NCBI RefSeq assembly: GCF_004118855.1
Contig: NZ_PDKF01000008.1
Span: forward strand, 496,001 to 560,000
Source: Arcobacter sp. CECT 8983
GTDB taxonomy: Bacteria; Campylobacterota; Campylobacteria; Campylobacterales; Arcobacteraceae
Length of the DNA: 64,000 nucleotides
Direction: 5' to 3'
Part shown: piece after piece, positions 1-7,709 of the stretch
Layout: each line of letters begins with the position of its first letter
Numbering within the stretch: position 1 is the first letter of the stretch
Program-made: the position numbers and the translations under genes
The notes under the pieces: model-generated
The model's input: only the letters and a program-made list of their open reading frames with translations
What the model was told of the DNA's origin: nothing
The model's database searches: none

Positions 1-279
1 ATGACAAAAACAAATGAGTTTAAATCTTCTTTTGTAGGTTTGATGAAAAACTCATTTACAAGCTTTAAAACAGCCTTTGCACTTTATTTTATAGTATGTT
101 TAGTTCTTATTGGTTTTAAAGCCTTTACACTATTTTTTATAGCTTTAGTTTTCACTTTTTTATTCTCACTATTTTTAGAAAAAAATCTTGGCTTTTTAAA
201 TGGAGATACTTTAGGCTTTAACTTAGAGCTGACGGAGATTGTACTTTTTATAACTGTTTGTCTATTTTGGTTAAACTAA
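1..279 (+). CDS. cobS: Cobalamin synthase CobS, C-terminal fragment
   Basis: The frame is open from the first base of the window, so this is the last 92 residues of a longer protein. It has two hydrophobic stretches (about residues 23-60 and 78-92) and the motif GDTLGFNLELTEI, which resembles the conserved C-terminal end of CobS, adenosylcobinamide-GDP ribazoletransferase. CobS is an inner-membrane enzyme that joins adenosylcobinamide-GDP to alpha-ribazole (phosphate) in the last step of cobalamin assembly. The assignment is supported by the next gene, 10 bases downstream on the same strand, which looks like alpha-ribazole phosphatase CobC, the usual partner. The start lies outside the window. 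Confidence 0.8.
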   Translation: MTKTNEFKSSFVGLMKNSFTSFKTAFALYFIVCLVLIGFKAFTLFFIALVFTFLFSLFLEKNLGFLNGDTLGFNLELTEIVLFITVCLFWLN

Positions 280-289
280 AAGAAAATAA

Positions 290-817
290 ATGGCTACTAT
301 AACTTTTCTAAGACATGCTCCTTTAGCAAAGGAAAACCAGAAATGCTACAATGGACATATTGATTTAAACATAGATATTTCACTTATAGATTTTGAACAA
401 ATAAAAACTATACAGAAACAAAAATATGATTTAATCTATTCTTCTGATTTAAAAAGATGTACTCAAACTTTAGATTTATTAAATTTTTCATATAAAAAAG
501 ATAAAAGACTAAGGGAAATAAAGTTTAAAGATGAGTTTGAAGGCAAATCTTTTGATGAGATTTCAAATATGCCAAGTTATGATGAAAAATACTTAGCATC
601 TTTTGAGTCTTGGCATGAATTTATTGCCCAAGAATCAATAAAAGAGTATAAACAAAGAGTAAACTCATTTTTAAATGAACTTCCTAAAAATAGCGATATT
701 CTAGTATGTTCCCATGGAGGAACAATTAAGCTAATTCACTCTATCTTAACAAATACAAAATATGAACAAAGTAGATATTCTATTTCTTATTTAGAAACAA
801 TCAATTTTAAAATATAA
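290..817 (+). CDS. cobC: Histidine phosphatase, probable alpha-ribazole phosphatase CobC
   Basis: A 175-residue histidine-phosphatase-superfamily protein. The phosphate-accepting RHA motif is at residues 8-10 (TFLRHAPLA), the second arginine region is SSDLKRC near residue 51, and the second catalytic histidine is in CSHGG near residue 141. The CobC branch removes the 5'-phosphate from alpha-ribazole phosphate or cobalamin phosphate. Its position 10 bases after cobS, in a probable operon, is the main argument for CobC rather than a generic phosphoglycerate-mutase-like phosphatase. It is cytoplasmic, with no signal peptide. Length is slightly below the roughly 200 residues usual for the family. 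Confidence 0.8.
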   Translation: MATITFLRHAPLAKENQKCYNGHIDLNIDISLIDFEQIKTIQKQKYDLIYSSDLKRCTQTLDLLNFSYKKDKRLREIKFKDEFEGKSFDEISNMPSYDEKYLASFESWHEFIAQESIKEYKQRVNSFLNELPKNSDILVCSHGGTIKLIHSILTNTKYEQSRYSISYLETINFKI

Positions 818-824
818 GATTTGC

Positions 825-838
825 TTATAATATTATAA
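825..838. terminator. AT-only palindrome after cobC
   Basis: A perfect 14-base palindrome (TTATAATATTATAA) lies 8 bases after the cobC stop. It could act as a weak terminator or be simple AT-rich spacer; there is no GC stem and no clean T tract. Confidence 0.25.
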
Positions 839-886
839 TAACTTTAATTAATAATACTTTTAACTTATTTGATTTATAATTTGATA

Positions 887-1093
887 TTATAATGGTTTGA
901 TTTTTGATTTAATACTTTTTGGTAAGTGTGCAAAAACAATATTGCTAGCTTTGATATATTTACCGTCTTCCCAAATGGTTATATCAATAGTCATATTTTT
1001 TTTATTGAAAGCGACTAGTTTTATTGTTTGATTATTTTGTTCATACTCAATATTTTTAGTTTTTAAATCTATGATTGGTTTTTTATTAGCCAT
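887..1093 (-). CDS. Small hypothetical protein (68 aa)
   Basis: I do not recognise the family. The protein is basic, without a signal peptide or membrane segment, and predicted beta-rich (alternating IDLKTKNIEYE, TIKLVAFN, MTIDITIWEDG segments). A clean ribosome binding site, AAGGAG, sits seven bases before the ATG at 1093, which argues for a real gene. It is convergent with cobC and divergent from the SLAC1-type gene at 1148. No function is proposed. Confidence 0.6.
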   Translation of the reverse strand: MANKKPIIDLKTKNIEYEQNNQTIKLVAFNKKNMTIDITIWEDGKYIKASNIVFAHLPKSIKSKIKPL

Positions 1094-1147
1094 TCTTCTC
1101 CTTCTTTATCAAACCATTATAAGTTATTTCCTTAAAAGGTATTTTAC

Positions 1148-2125
1148 ATGAAGCAATCTGAAACTATTAAGCATATCCCTTCAAATAGACTTCAATTTTT
1201 CCCAATTATGATGTTTGCTATTGTTATGGGATTTTCTGGTTTATCGTTAGTTTTTGAAAGACTTGAAGAAATTTTATTTTTTCCTACTTTCATCTCTTCG
1301 ATTTTTACATTTATTTCTACAGGTTTATTTTTTGTAATCTTGTTTTTTTATACAAAGAAGTTTATAAAGTATAAAGAAGAAGTAAAAAAAGAGTTGTCTC
1401 ATCCAATAAGAGTAAACTTTTTTGCAGCATTTTCTATTTCAATGCTTTTATTGTCATTATTATATAAAAGTTCTATTCCTAATTTGTCTCATATCTTTTT
1501 TATTTTTGGGGCAGTTGTTCATATCTTTTTTACTTTTTATACAATTAAGTATTGGATTAACAATAACCTTGAAATGCAACACTCTAATCCTGCTTGGTTT
1601 ATACCTATTGTTGGTAATATTATTGTTCCCATTGCTGGAAAAGGCTTTATTGATGATTCTATTTTATATTTTTATTTTTCAATAGGTATTTTCTTTTGGA
1701 TTATTTTATTTGCAATTATTTTAAATAGAATTATTTTTCATAATCAATTTGCACCAAAGTTTATGCCAACACTGTTTATTCTTATTGCTCCACCTGCAAT
1801 TGGATTTATTTCATATATAAAATTAACTTCTTCATTGGATTTTTTTGCACATATTCTTTATAGTTTGGCTTTGTTTTTTACGATTTTAGTATTTGTGATG
1901 TATAAAAACTATATAAATATTAAATTTTTTATTTCTTGGTGGGCATTTACCTTTCCTATGGCTGCAGTTACACTAGCAAGTTTACTTATGTATGATTTAA
2001 CTTCTTATTGGTTTTATGCACTTTTATCATATATTTTAGCCTTTATTACAACTTTTGTGGTATTTTTAGTAGCAAAAGAGACTATTAAACATATGTTTAA
2101 AAAAGAGATATGTATAATGGAGTAA
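1148..2125 (+). CDS. SLAC1/TehA-type anion channel or dicarboxylate transporter family protein
   Basis: A 325-residue polytopic membrane protein with about ten hydrophobic segments spaced across its length, starting after a short N-terminal tail (about residues 18-35, 41-66, 86-105, 110-130, 148-165, 173-195 and onward). Pattern elements such as NRLQFFPIMMFAIVMGFSGL at the start and NPAWFIPIVGNIIVPIAG in the middle are typical of the tellurite-resistance/dicarboxylate transporter (TDT, SLAC1-like) family. Members move small anions or the dicarboxylate malate; the substrate here cannot be read from sequence. It precedes the aldo/keto reductase by 22 bases, so the two may be co-transcribed. Confidence 0.75.
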   Translation: MKQSETIKHIPSNRLQFFPIMMFAIVMGFSGLSLVFERLEEILFFPTFISSIFTFISTGLFFVILFFYTKKFIKYKEEVKKELSHPIRVNFFAAFSISMLLLSLLYKSSIPNLSHIFFIFGAVVHIFFTFYTIKYWINNNLEMQHSNPAWFIPIVGNIIVPIAGKGFIDDSILYFYFSIGIFFWIILFAIILNRIIFHNQFAPKFMPTLFILIAPPAIGFISYIKLTSSLDFFAHILYSLALFFTILVFVMYKNYINIKFFISWWAFTFPMAAVTLASLLMYDLTSYWFYALLSYILAFITTFVVFLVAKETIKHMFKKEICIME

Positions 2126-2147
2126 TCTTCTTTTAGAAAGGATAATA

Positions 2148-3167
2148 ATGGAATATAGATACATAGGAAGAAGTGGTTTAAGAGTTACTCCAATTTGTTT
2201 AGGAACTATGACTTTTGGTTCTACTACAACAAAAGAAGAAGCTTTTAAAATAATGGATAAAGCATATGATAGAGGAATAAATTTTTTTGATACAGCTGAA
2301 CTTTATCCTGTACCTCCAAAAGCAGATACAACAGGAATTACAGAAGAGATAGTAGGGGAGTGGTTAAAAACAAAACCTAGAGACTCAGTTATTTTAGCTA
2401 CAAAAGTAGCAGGTGCAGCTTCAGGTTGGTTTGTACCACCTATTAGACATGGTTTGACTGCAATTGATTCATTTCATATTAAAAGAGCAGTAGAACAAAG
2501 TCTTAAAAAGCTTCAAACGGATTATATAGATCTTTATCAAATGCACTGGCCAGATACAGTTGTGCCAGTAGAAGAGAGTATGAAAGCTTTTGATGAGCTA
2601 GTACGTGAAGGAAAAGTAAGATATGTTGGAACTTCGAATGATAGTGCTTATGGTTTAACAAAAGCAAATGAAGTTTCTAAATACAATAATTTAGCTAGAT
2701 TTGAATCTATTCAAAATAACTTTTCTTTATTAAATCCAAGATTTCATGATGAGTTAGCAAATGTATGTAGAAGAGAAAATATCTCTTTACTTCCATATTC
2801 TCCAATGGCTGGAGGTGTTTTAAGTGGTAAATACAATGGAGGTTTCTATCCTGAAGACTCAAGGTTTGGCATTTATATGAAAAACAAAAGTAAAAGAGTA
2901 CAAGCTATGGCAGATAGGTTTGTAAATGATAAAACTTTAGAGGCCACAAGAAGATATATGAAATTAGCAGATGAGTATGGAGTTTCTCCTGTTACTTTAG
3001 CAGTTGCTTATTCTATGCATTTTGATTTTATTGCATCAACTATTATTGGAGCAAGAGTTTTAAGTCAGCTTGATGATTCTTTTGCTGCTTTTGATTTTAA
3101 AATTGATAATGAATTAATGAAAAAAATTGAAGAGATTCAAAAAGATATTTTATACCCAATGGGATAA
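2148..3167 (+). CDS. Aldo/keto reductase
   Basis: A 339-residue NAD(P)H-dependent oxidoreductase with a TIM-barrel fold. The start MEYRYIGRSGLRVTPICLG and the GTMTF segment are classic for the family. The catalytic tetrad is visible as Asp in FDTAELY (near residue 48) with its Tyr, Lys in ATKV (near residue 85) and His in LYQMHWPD (near residue 130). The cofactor-binding region (SPMAGGVLSGKY, STIIGAR) is present. It resembles the Tas/YajO-like branch. The ribosome binding site AAGGA is seven bases ahead of the ATG. The substrate is not identifiable. It ends at a hairpin shared with the convergent ankyrin gene. Confidence 0.88.
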   Translation: MEYRYIGRSGLRVTPICLGTMTFGSTTTKEEAFKIMDKAYDRGINFFDTAELYPVPPKADTTGITEEIVGEWLKTKPRDSVILATKVAGAASGWFVPPIRHGLTAIDSFHIKRAVEQSLKKLQTDYIDLYQMHWPDTVVPVEESMKAFDELVREGKVRYVGTSNDSAYGLTKANEVSKYNNLARFESIQNNFSLLNPRFHDELANVCRRENISLLPYSPMAGGVLSGKYNGGFYPEDSRFGIYMKNKSKRVQAMADRFVNDKTLEATRRYMKLADEYGVSPVTLAVAYSMHFDFIASTIIGARVLSQLDDSFAAFDFKIDNELMKKIEEIQKDILYPMG

Positions 3168-3181
3168 TAATATGTAAAACT

Positions 3182-3212
3182 AAATAAGAGTTATATACAA
3201 TAACTCTTATTT
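3182..3212. terminator. Bidirectional hairpin terminator
   Basis: A perfect 13-base stem (left 3182-3194, right 3200-3212) with a 5-base loop lies between the convergent aldo/keto reductase and ankyrin genes, with T- and A-rich flanks on each side. It probably ends both transcripts. Confidence 0.7.
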
Positions 3213-3214
3213 CT

Positions 3215-5764
3215 TTAATATAATAAATCCATAAGTTCTTCATTTTTATTAAATTCGGCATAGTCATATGCACGCTTGTTTTGCCCAGTATAATAATCAG
3301 GATTTGCGCCTTTTTCAAGTAATCTTTTAACTAAATATTCATCATTTATTTTTGTAGCAAAAATTAAGGGAGAAAAAGTATTCTTTTCTTTTATATCAAC
3401 ATTCTCCATATTTTCTATTAATAAATCAAATATCTTATAATAGTTTTTAGCATTTTCACTATAATATTTACTAATAAATGTTTTGAACTCATCCCAAATC
3501 TTTTTATGCCTTATATTCTCATTAATCTTTGAGAAGTCAAAATTAGCATCACCTTCAAAAATATTATTGATTAAAGGGTTTGCTTTTATTATTGCATTTG
3601 ATTTTTCTTTTGATGAAGATACAGCTTCTGCAGCATATTCTAAAAAGTTGGAAAGCTCCATTGAACTATAAGTTGACATATTAATAAGTTGAATAACATA
3701 GTATAAATAAGAGATATCATCTAATGTACACTTCTCATTCAAATTTACATTATAATCAATCATTAGTTTAACAATATCTGTGAAACCTTTAGCAATTGCA
3801 TAAGACATTGCAGTTTCTTTTTCCTTTACAATCTTTGCATCTAAAGCTTCTGTAGTCATTTTAGGAATTAAAAGTTTCATGATTTCTACTTGGTCTTCTG
3901 AGGTATTATAGGTACTTCCAAAAGAGCATATTAATGCTGTACAATTATCATTTCCTTTTTTTTCATTAACATCAACATTAGCTTTTAAAAGTTTTTTTAC
4001 ATCACCTAACTTAGACATTTGACAACAATACATTAATTGTGTGATTTTATTTGGTAAGCCTTTTTTTATCCATTTATTTGGATTATTAAAATCAATTTTT
4101 ATATTTTCTAAATCTTTAGTTACTACAGCAGCAAAATTTGATGTTATATTTGTAGCTTTTGATTCTGCTATACCTGGAAATAAGTTCTTAAAATAAATAT
4201 CAAATTGCTTTTTCATATCTAATAAAAAGTGTATGTTTATTTCTTCTGGTAAATTATCAATTAGTTTATAAAAGTACGCTTCTTTGTAAAATTTTGTAAA
4301 ACTACTTTTTGCATTAATTAAATCTAACTGTTCTTTTCTTGTATCCTGTGCAGATACAAATAATCCTTCTCTTATAACAGTTTTAAGACTTAAACCTATA
4401 CTATTTTTGCCATGTTCAAGTGCTTGTAAGTAATACTTAGCTGATTCTTTGTATTCTCGCTTTTGTGCGTATAACCTAGCCTTCATAAATAAGCTATAAG
4501 GATCTTTTTCAAGATCAAATTTATCTTCTAATTTTTTTAATGCTTCTAGAAAACTTGTTTCGGATTCTTCATTTTTTTCATTTGTTGGTTCAACATATTC
4601 ATATAATGTTGATGATTCTTGAGAAAATTCATAAAAGTTTTTATCAATGTTTTGAATTGTAATATTAGAAAAATTGCTTATTCCACTACTTTTATCGAAA
4701 TATTTGATTGGTAAAATACTTTCAATTTTATTAAAAAAAGTTTTTTCATCAATTTTATATAATATATCAAACTTATTTCGGTTCTCTAGAATGTACGCTT
4801 TCATATCTTTTATTTTATTAGGATAATCAAGATTCTTAACAAAATAATCTAACATATAAAACAGATCAGCACTTTCATAGAAATATTGTTCTAAATATAC
4901 TTCTATTTGCTCAAGATCTCTTGCCTTAAAACTATTTACAAATATATCAAATTTTTTTGATACATGTAGTAAACTTATCATTGAAATCATTTTGTAATGT
5001 TTAACTATTAAACTTGTTAATTCTACTCCAAAATACTCTTTAGATTTTGAATATAAATACTGAATTAATTTTGCACATTGAAATAAGACTTTTAATTCCT
5101 TTTCTGAATATTTATCTGAATATATAGCTAATTGTGAAAGTAGCTTGATATGTTCATTAGTAGGTGTGTTATTACCATTAATCCAGTTGTTATAATTTTC
5201 TTTTGCGCGATTATAATCTCTATACTTTTCTTTTGGTTCTAAAAGATTTTCTATTTTTTCTTTTAAACTTATGTCATTTTTAAAAGTAGATTGAAGTAAG
5301 TTAAAAAGTTTTTGAATAGAGTTCTCTTTTTCATCTGGCAATATTGAAACAATTAAATCTAGTTCTTTTTTATATTTTAAAGAGCTATCAAAAACTAAAT
5401 GAGATAAAAAAGGAATAAATAAATTTATAATAACTATGAAGTCTAATTGTTTTTGGGATGTTGCCAAGGTTTCGTTGTTTAATTTATAAAGACTATAGAA
5501 GGATAAAAGCTCCTTTAATAACTTTTCAAAATATCTATACTCATCACTATTTGTCGTTCCAAAGAACTTATAAAGGATATCTTCTATAATTATGTTTTGA
5601 GTATCATAATACTCTCCTGCAGATATTTCACCTTCTTTTATAAACTCTTGATATCTTTTTTGTAATTTGTCTTCTTTTTGATATATATCTAAGCTTTTAA
5701 CTAAAAAATCCAATATAAAACCATTTGTTCTATGTTTAGCAAATTTAATTTCTTTTTTTTGCAC
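3215..5764 (-). CDS. Large TPR/ankyrin-repeat protein of unknown function
   Basis: An 849-residue, mostly helical, cytoplasmic protein with no signal peptide. It starts at GTG, with a strong GGAGGA site just upstream. The segment YNNWINGNNTP (about residue 191) resembles the W-x-x-G-x-x-x-P pattern of helix-turn-helix domains, but this is tentative. One clear TPR-like unit (LFMKARLYAQKREYKESAKY) lies near residues 425-455. Ankyrin-like repeats occupy about 575-680 (LMYCCQMSKLGDVKKLLKAN, then TAMSYAIAKGFTDIVKLMID) and the last 45 residues (LIFATKINDEYLVKRLLEKG). Such repeats mediate protein contacts. It is divergent from the viperin gene, 76 bases apart, in what looks like an accessory island. 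Function unknown; a sensor or effector role beside viperin is only inference. Confidence 0.7.
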   Translation of the reverse strand: MQKKEIKFAKHRTNGFILDFLVKSLDIYQKEDKLQKRYQEFIKEGEISAGEYYDTQNIIIEDILYKFFGTTNSDEYRYFEKLLKELLSFYSLYKLNNETLATSQKQLDFIVIINLFIPFLSHLVFDSSLKYKKELDLIVSILPDEKENSIQKLFNLLQSTFKNDISLKEKIENLLEPKEKYRDYNRAKENYNNWINGNNTPTNEHIKLLSQLAIYSDKYSEKELKVLFQCAKLIQYLYSKSKEYFGVELTSLIVKHYKMISMISLLHVSKKFDIFVNSFKARDLEQIEVYLEQYFYESADLFYMLDYFVKNLDYPNKIKDMKAYILENRNKFDILYKIDEKTFFNKIESILPIKYFDKSSGISNFSNITIQNIDKNFYEFSQESSTLYEYVEPTNEKNEESETSFLEALKKLEDKFDLEKDPYSLFMKARLYAQKREYKESAKYYLQALEHGKNSIGLSLKTVIREGLFVSAQDTRKEQLDLINAKSSFTKFYKEAYFYKLIDNLPEEINIHFLLDMKKQFDIYFKNLFPGIAESKATNITSNFAAVVTKDLENIKIDFNNPNKWIKKGLPNKITQLMYCCQMSKLGDVKKLLKANVDVNEKKGNDNCTALICSFGSTYNTSEDQVEIMKLLIPKMTTEALDAKIVKEKETAMSYAIAKGFTDIVKLMIDYNVNLNEKCTLDDISYLYYVIQLINMSTYSSMELSNFLEYAAEAVSSSKEKSNAIIKANPLINNIFEGDANFDFSKINENIRHKKIWDEFKTFISKYYSENAKNYYKIFDLLIENMENVDIKEKNTFSPLIFATKINDEYLVKRLLEKGANPDYYTGQNKRAYDYAEFNKNEELMDLLY

Positions 5765-5840
5765 TTTCTCCTCCAGCTAATTTTCTATATTAAAATAGTA
5801 ATAAAACATAAAATTGCTCCATCAAGATTAAGGAGCTATT
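5765..5840. promoter_or_regulatory. Divergent promoter region between ankyrin gene and viperin gene
   Basis: This 76-base AT-rich spacer holds the ribosome binding sites of both divergent genes (GGAGGA for the minus gene, AAGGAG for viperin) and must hold both promoters. A short inverted pair GCTCC (5816-5820) and GGAGC (5832-5836) could sequester the viperin ribosome binding site in a weak hairpin. Confidence 0.45.
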
Positions 5841-6695
5841 ATGAAAGAAATAACTATAAATTGGCATATTATACAAAAGTGTAACTATAAATGTTATTAC
5901 TGTTTTGCTAAATATGAAAAATCAAAGAGGAAAGAGATTCATTACTCAAAAAAAGAGATAGAGATTCTATTAAACAAAATTTACAAAACATTTAATAGTA
6001 ATTATAAAGATTACGATATTAGACTAAATATTGCAGGAGGTGAGCCTACGTTATCAAAGAACTTAGGTTTTATCATCGAAACAGCATATAGAATTGGATT
6101 TAACGTTTCTATAATTACAAACTCTTCTATTTTAACAACAATGTTTATTAAATCATATGCTAAATATCTATCAATGTTTGCAATAAGTATTGACAGTATA
6201 AATAGGGATAACAATATAAAAATTGGTCGTGTACAAAAAGAAAAATCTCATGAAATATCACAAGTGTTTAGAAATATCGAGTTGTTAAGGAATTTTAACA
6301 AAGATTTAAAAATAAAGATTAACACGGTGGTAAATAAACACAACTACAATGAGTATTTAGGAAACTTTATTAATTTAATAAAACCAGATAAATGGAAAAT
6401 ATTCCAAGCTTTAAGTATCAATTCCGACGAAATACATTGCAATGAAGCACAGTATAAAACATTTTTACAAAATCATAAAGATTTAAAAGTATCTACTTTT
6501 ACTGAGTCTAATGATGAGATGATTGATTCTTATATAATGATTGATCCTCATGGAAGATTCTATCAAAATACAAACGGGACTTATACCTATTCAAAATCAA
6601 TACTTGATATTACAGAGAATGAAATTGCAAAGTGTTTTAATGTTGATATGAATAAATACAATGAAAGATATGAGGAGAATAATTATGCAAAATAA
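5841..6695 (+). CDS. Prokaryotic viperin (radical SAM ddhNTP synthase)
   Basis: A 284-residue radical SAM enzyme. The cluster motif CNYKCYYCF puts the three Fe-S cysteines at 14, 18 and 21. The SAM-binding GGEP is at 66-69. Later segments match animal viperin closely in order and wording: AISIDS with NIKIGR (114-130), KIKINTVVNKHN (157-168), DKWKIFQ (183-189), ESNDEMIDSYIMID (222-235), SKSILDI (251-257). The family converts CTP, GTP or UTP to 3'-deoxy-3',4'-didehydro nucleotides that terminate polymerases, an antiviral role. It lacks the amphipathic membrane helix of animal viperin, as expected for prokaryotic forms. The C-terminal nucleotide-binding tail (ERYEENNYAK) is divergent. It overlaps the NYN gene by 11 bases. 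No nucleotide kinase, a frequent neighbour of such enzymes, is visible. MoaA-like enzymes are the alternative but fit less well. Confidence 0.88.
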   Translation: MKEITINWHIIQKCNYKCYYCFAKYEKSKRKEIHYSKKEIEILLNKIYKTFNSNYKDYDIRLNIAGGEPTLSKNLGFIIETAYRIGFNVSIITNSSILTTMFIKSYAKYLSMFAISIDSINRDNNIKIGRVQKEKSHEISQVFRNIELLRNFNKDLKIKINTVVNKHNYNEYLGNFINLIKPDKWKIFQALSINSDEIHCNEAQYKTFLQNHKDLKVSTFTESNDEMIDSYIMIDPHGRFYQNTNGTYTYSKSILDITENEIAKCFNVDMNKYNERYEENNYAK

Positions 6696-7284
6696 AAACA
6701 TAGCAGTTTTCTTTGACTGTGAAAACATATCAGCAACTTTCGTATCTTCTATTTTTGAAGAGCTTGCTAAATATGGTGAAGTAATTATTCGTCAAGCTTT
6801 TAAAGACTGGGGATCTTCTGCTAATAAAAACTGGAATCAAAACTTAATAGAAGAATTTGCCATTGAACCAATTCAAGTGTTTTCTTCAAAAAGTGGAAAA
6901 AATAGTTCTGACTTAAGAGTGCAACGGGCAGTTATTGAAACAATCAATAAAAACGTTGTAGATACAATTGCTTTAGTATCAAGTGATAGTGACTTTAGAG
7001 ATTTGGCAATGTATATTAGAGCTAATGGATTTGACTCATTTGGATTTGGAGAGAGTAAAACTCCTTTATCATTGAGAAATGCATACTCAACATTTATACA
7101 ACTACCACTTAAAAAAAGTTATGAAAAAAATAAAGATACTGAAATTATAAAATTCTTAAAAGAGGCTATTAAAAATACAAAAGGTGAAAGTGAAGATTGT
7201 TTGGTCTCTCAAGTTAGAAGTTATCTAAAAAATAAAAATTCTTCATATAATCCAAAGAACTTAGGGGCTAATACATGGGGTTAG
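6685..7284 (+). CDS. NYN-domain (PIN-like) protein, OST-HTH domain cut by an amber codon
   Basis: Starts at the ATG at 6685, inside the viperin gene, with GAGGAG upstream; an earlier in-frame ATG at 6661 has no such site. Residues 4-140 are a LabA/DUF88-type NYN domain, a PIN-like nuclease fold, with acidic residues D11, D76, D101 and D103 in FFDCENI, SSDLR and SSDSDF. From about residue 153 an OST-HTH/LOTUS RNA-binding domain begins (EIIKFLKEAI, then SYNPKNLG). It is interrupted by TAG at 7282-7284. The same frame continues with IIKRFPDYFEL and more, to a second stop at 7369-7371, exactly the expected end of an OST-HTH domain. So either the gene carries a nonsense mutation, the TAG is read through, or the base is a sequencing error. 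The NYN domain itself is intact. Confidence 0.8.
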   Translation: MQNKNIAVFFDCENISATFVSSIFEELAKYGEVIIRQAFKDWGSSANKNWNQNLIEEFAIEPIQVFSSKSGKNSSDLRVQRAVIETINKNVVDTIALVSSDSDFRDLAMYIRANGFDSFGFGESKTPLSLRNAYSTFIQLPLKKSYEKNKDTEIIKFLKEAIKNTKGESEDCLVSQVRSYLKNKNSSYNPKNLGANTWG

Positions 7285-7371
7285 ATTATAAAAAGGTTTC
7301 CTGATTATTTTGAACTTGCACATTCAGATAAAAGAAAAAGTATTTTAATTGTTAAGTTGATAAGTTTATAG
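7285..7371 (+). pseudogene. Detached C-terminal end of the OST-HTH domain, in frame after TAG
   Basis: Twenty-eight sense codons follow the amber codon in the same frame as the NYN gene (IIKRFPDYFELAHSDKRKSI, then LIVKLISL). The pattern of a basic residue, hydrophobic, P-D-Y-F-E is the usual third helix and wing of OST-HTH domains. The hairpin terminator starts right at its stop codon, as for other genes in this window, which supports 7371 as the ancestral gene end. Confidence 0.65.
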
Positions 7372-7390
7372 GGAAGAGATTCCCTATAAA
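7365..7390. terminator. Bidirectional hairpin terminator
   Basis: A perfect 11-base stem (7365-7375 with 7380-7390, loop GAGA) overlaps the distal stop of the NYN/OST-HTH frame and abuts the stop of the minus-strand gene ending at 7392. It likely serves both. Confidence 0.7.
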
Positions 7391-7391
7391 T

Positions 7392-7691
7392 TTATTCTGT
7401 GATATCTTCACCTTTTACATGAATTTGATGTCCATCTCCTGCATCAAACACAGCACTATATTTACCATTTGGGATATTGAAAGTAACTTCACTATCTTCA
7501 TTTAATCTTGTTTCTAATATTTTTTTATCATTTTGTAAAATAAAAAACTTTACACCATTTGCACTACTACCATCACTAAAACCGCCTTCGCAAGTAATAG
7601 TATTATCTCCATTATTAAAACAACTCATTAAAGCTGTATGTGCAAATAAAGAATTAGCAAGTAATGCTAAAACAACTAATGATTTTTTCAT
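7392..7691 (-). CDS. Small secreted protein at the feo locus
   Basis: A 99-residue protein with an N-terminal Sec signal peptide (residues 1-17, MKKSLVVLALLANSLFA, cleavage probably after FA). The mature part starts HTALMSCFNNGDNTITCEGG with two cysteines that could form a disulfide, and is beta-rich, ending near GDGHQIHVKGED. Its size and fold suggest a small immunoglobulin-like or metal-binding periplasmic protein, but I do not recognise the family. It lies 18 bases downstream of feoB on the same strand, so it may share the iron-regulated transcript. Role in iron handling is inferred from position only. Confidence 0.65.
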   Translation of the reverse strand: MKKSLVVLALLANSLFAHTALMSCFNNGDNTITCEGGFSDGSSANGVKFFILQNDKKILETRLNEDSEVTFNIPNGKYSAVFDAGDGHQIHVKGEDITE

Positions 7692-7709
7692 TATAACTCC
7701 TTTTTATTT

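Noticed and set aside
6661-6684. An earlier ATG for the NYN gene
   Set aside because: It would add eight residues from inside the viperin gene and has no ribosome binding site, whereas ATG 6685 follows GAGGAG.
5841-6695. MoaA or a peptide-maturation radical SAM enzyme as identity
   Set aside because: No C-terminal second cluster cysteines of MoaA or SPASM domain; the later motifs agree with viperin.
7260-7371. A frameshift in the NYN/OST-HTH gene
   Set aside because: The continuation is in the same frame as the upstream part; a single TAG codon explains the break.
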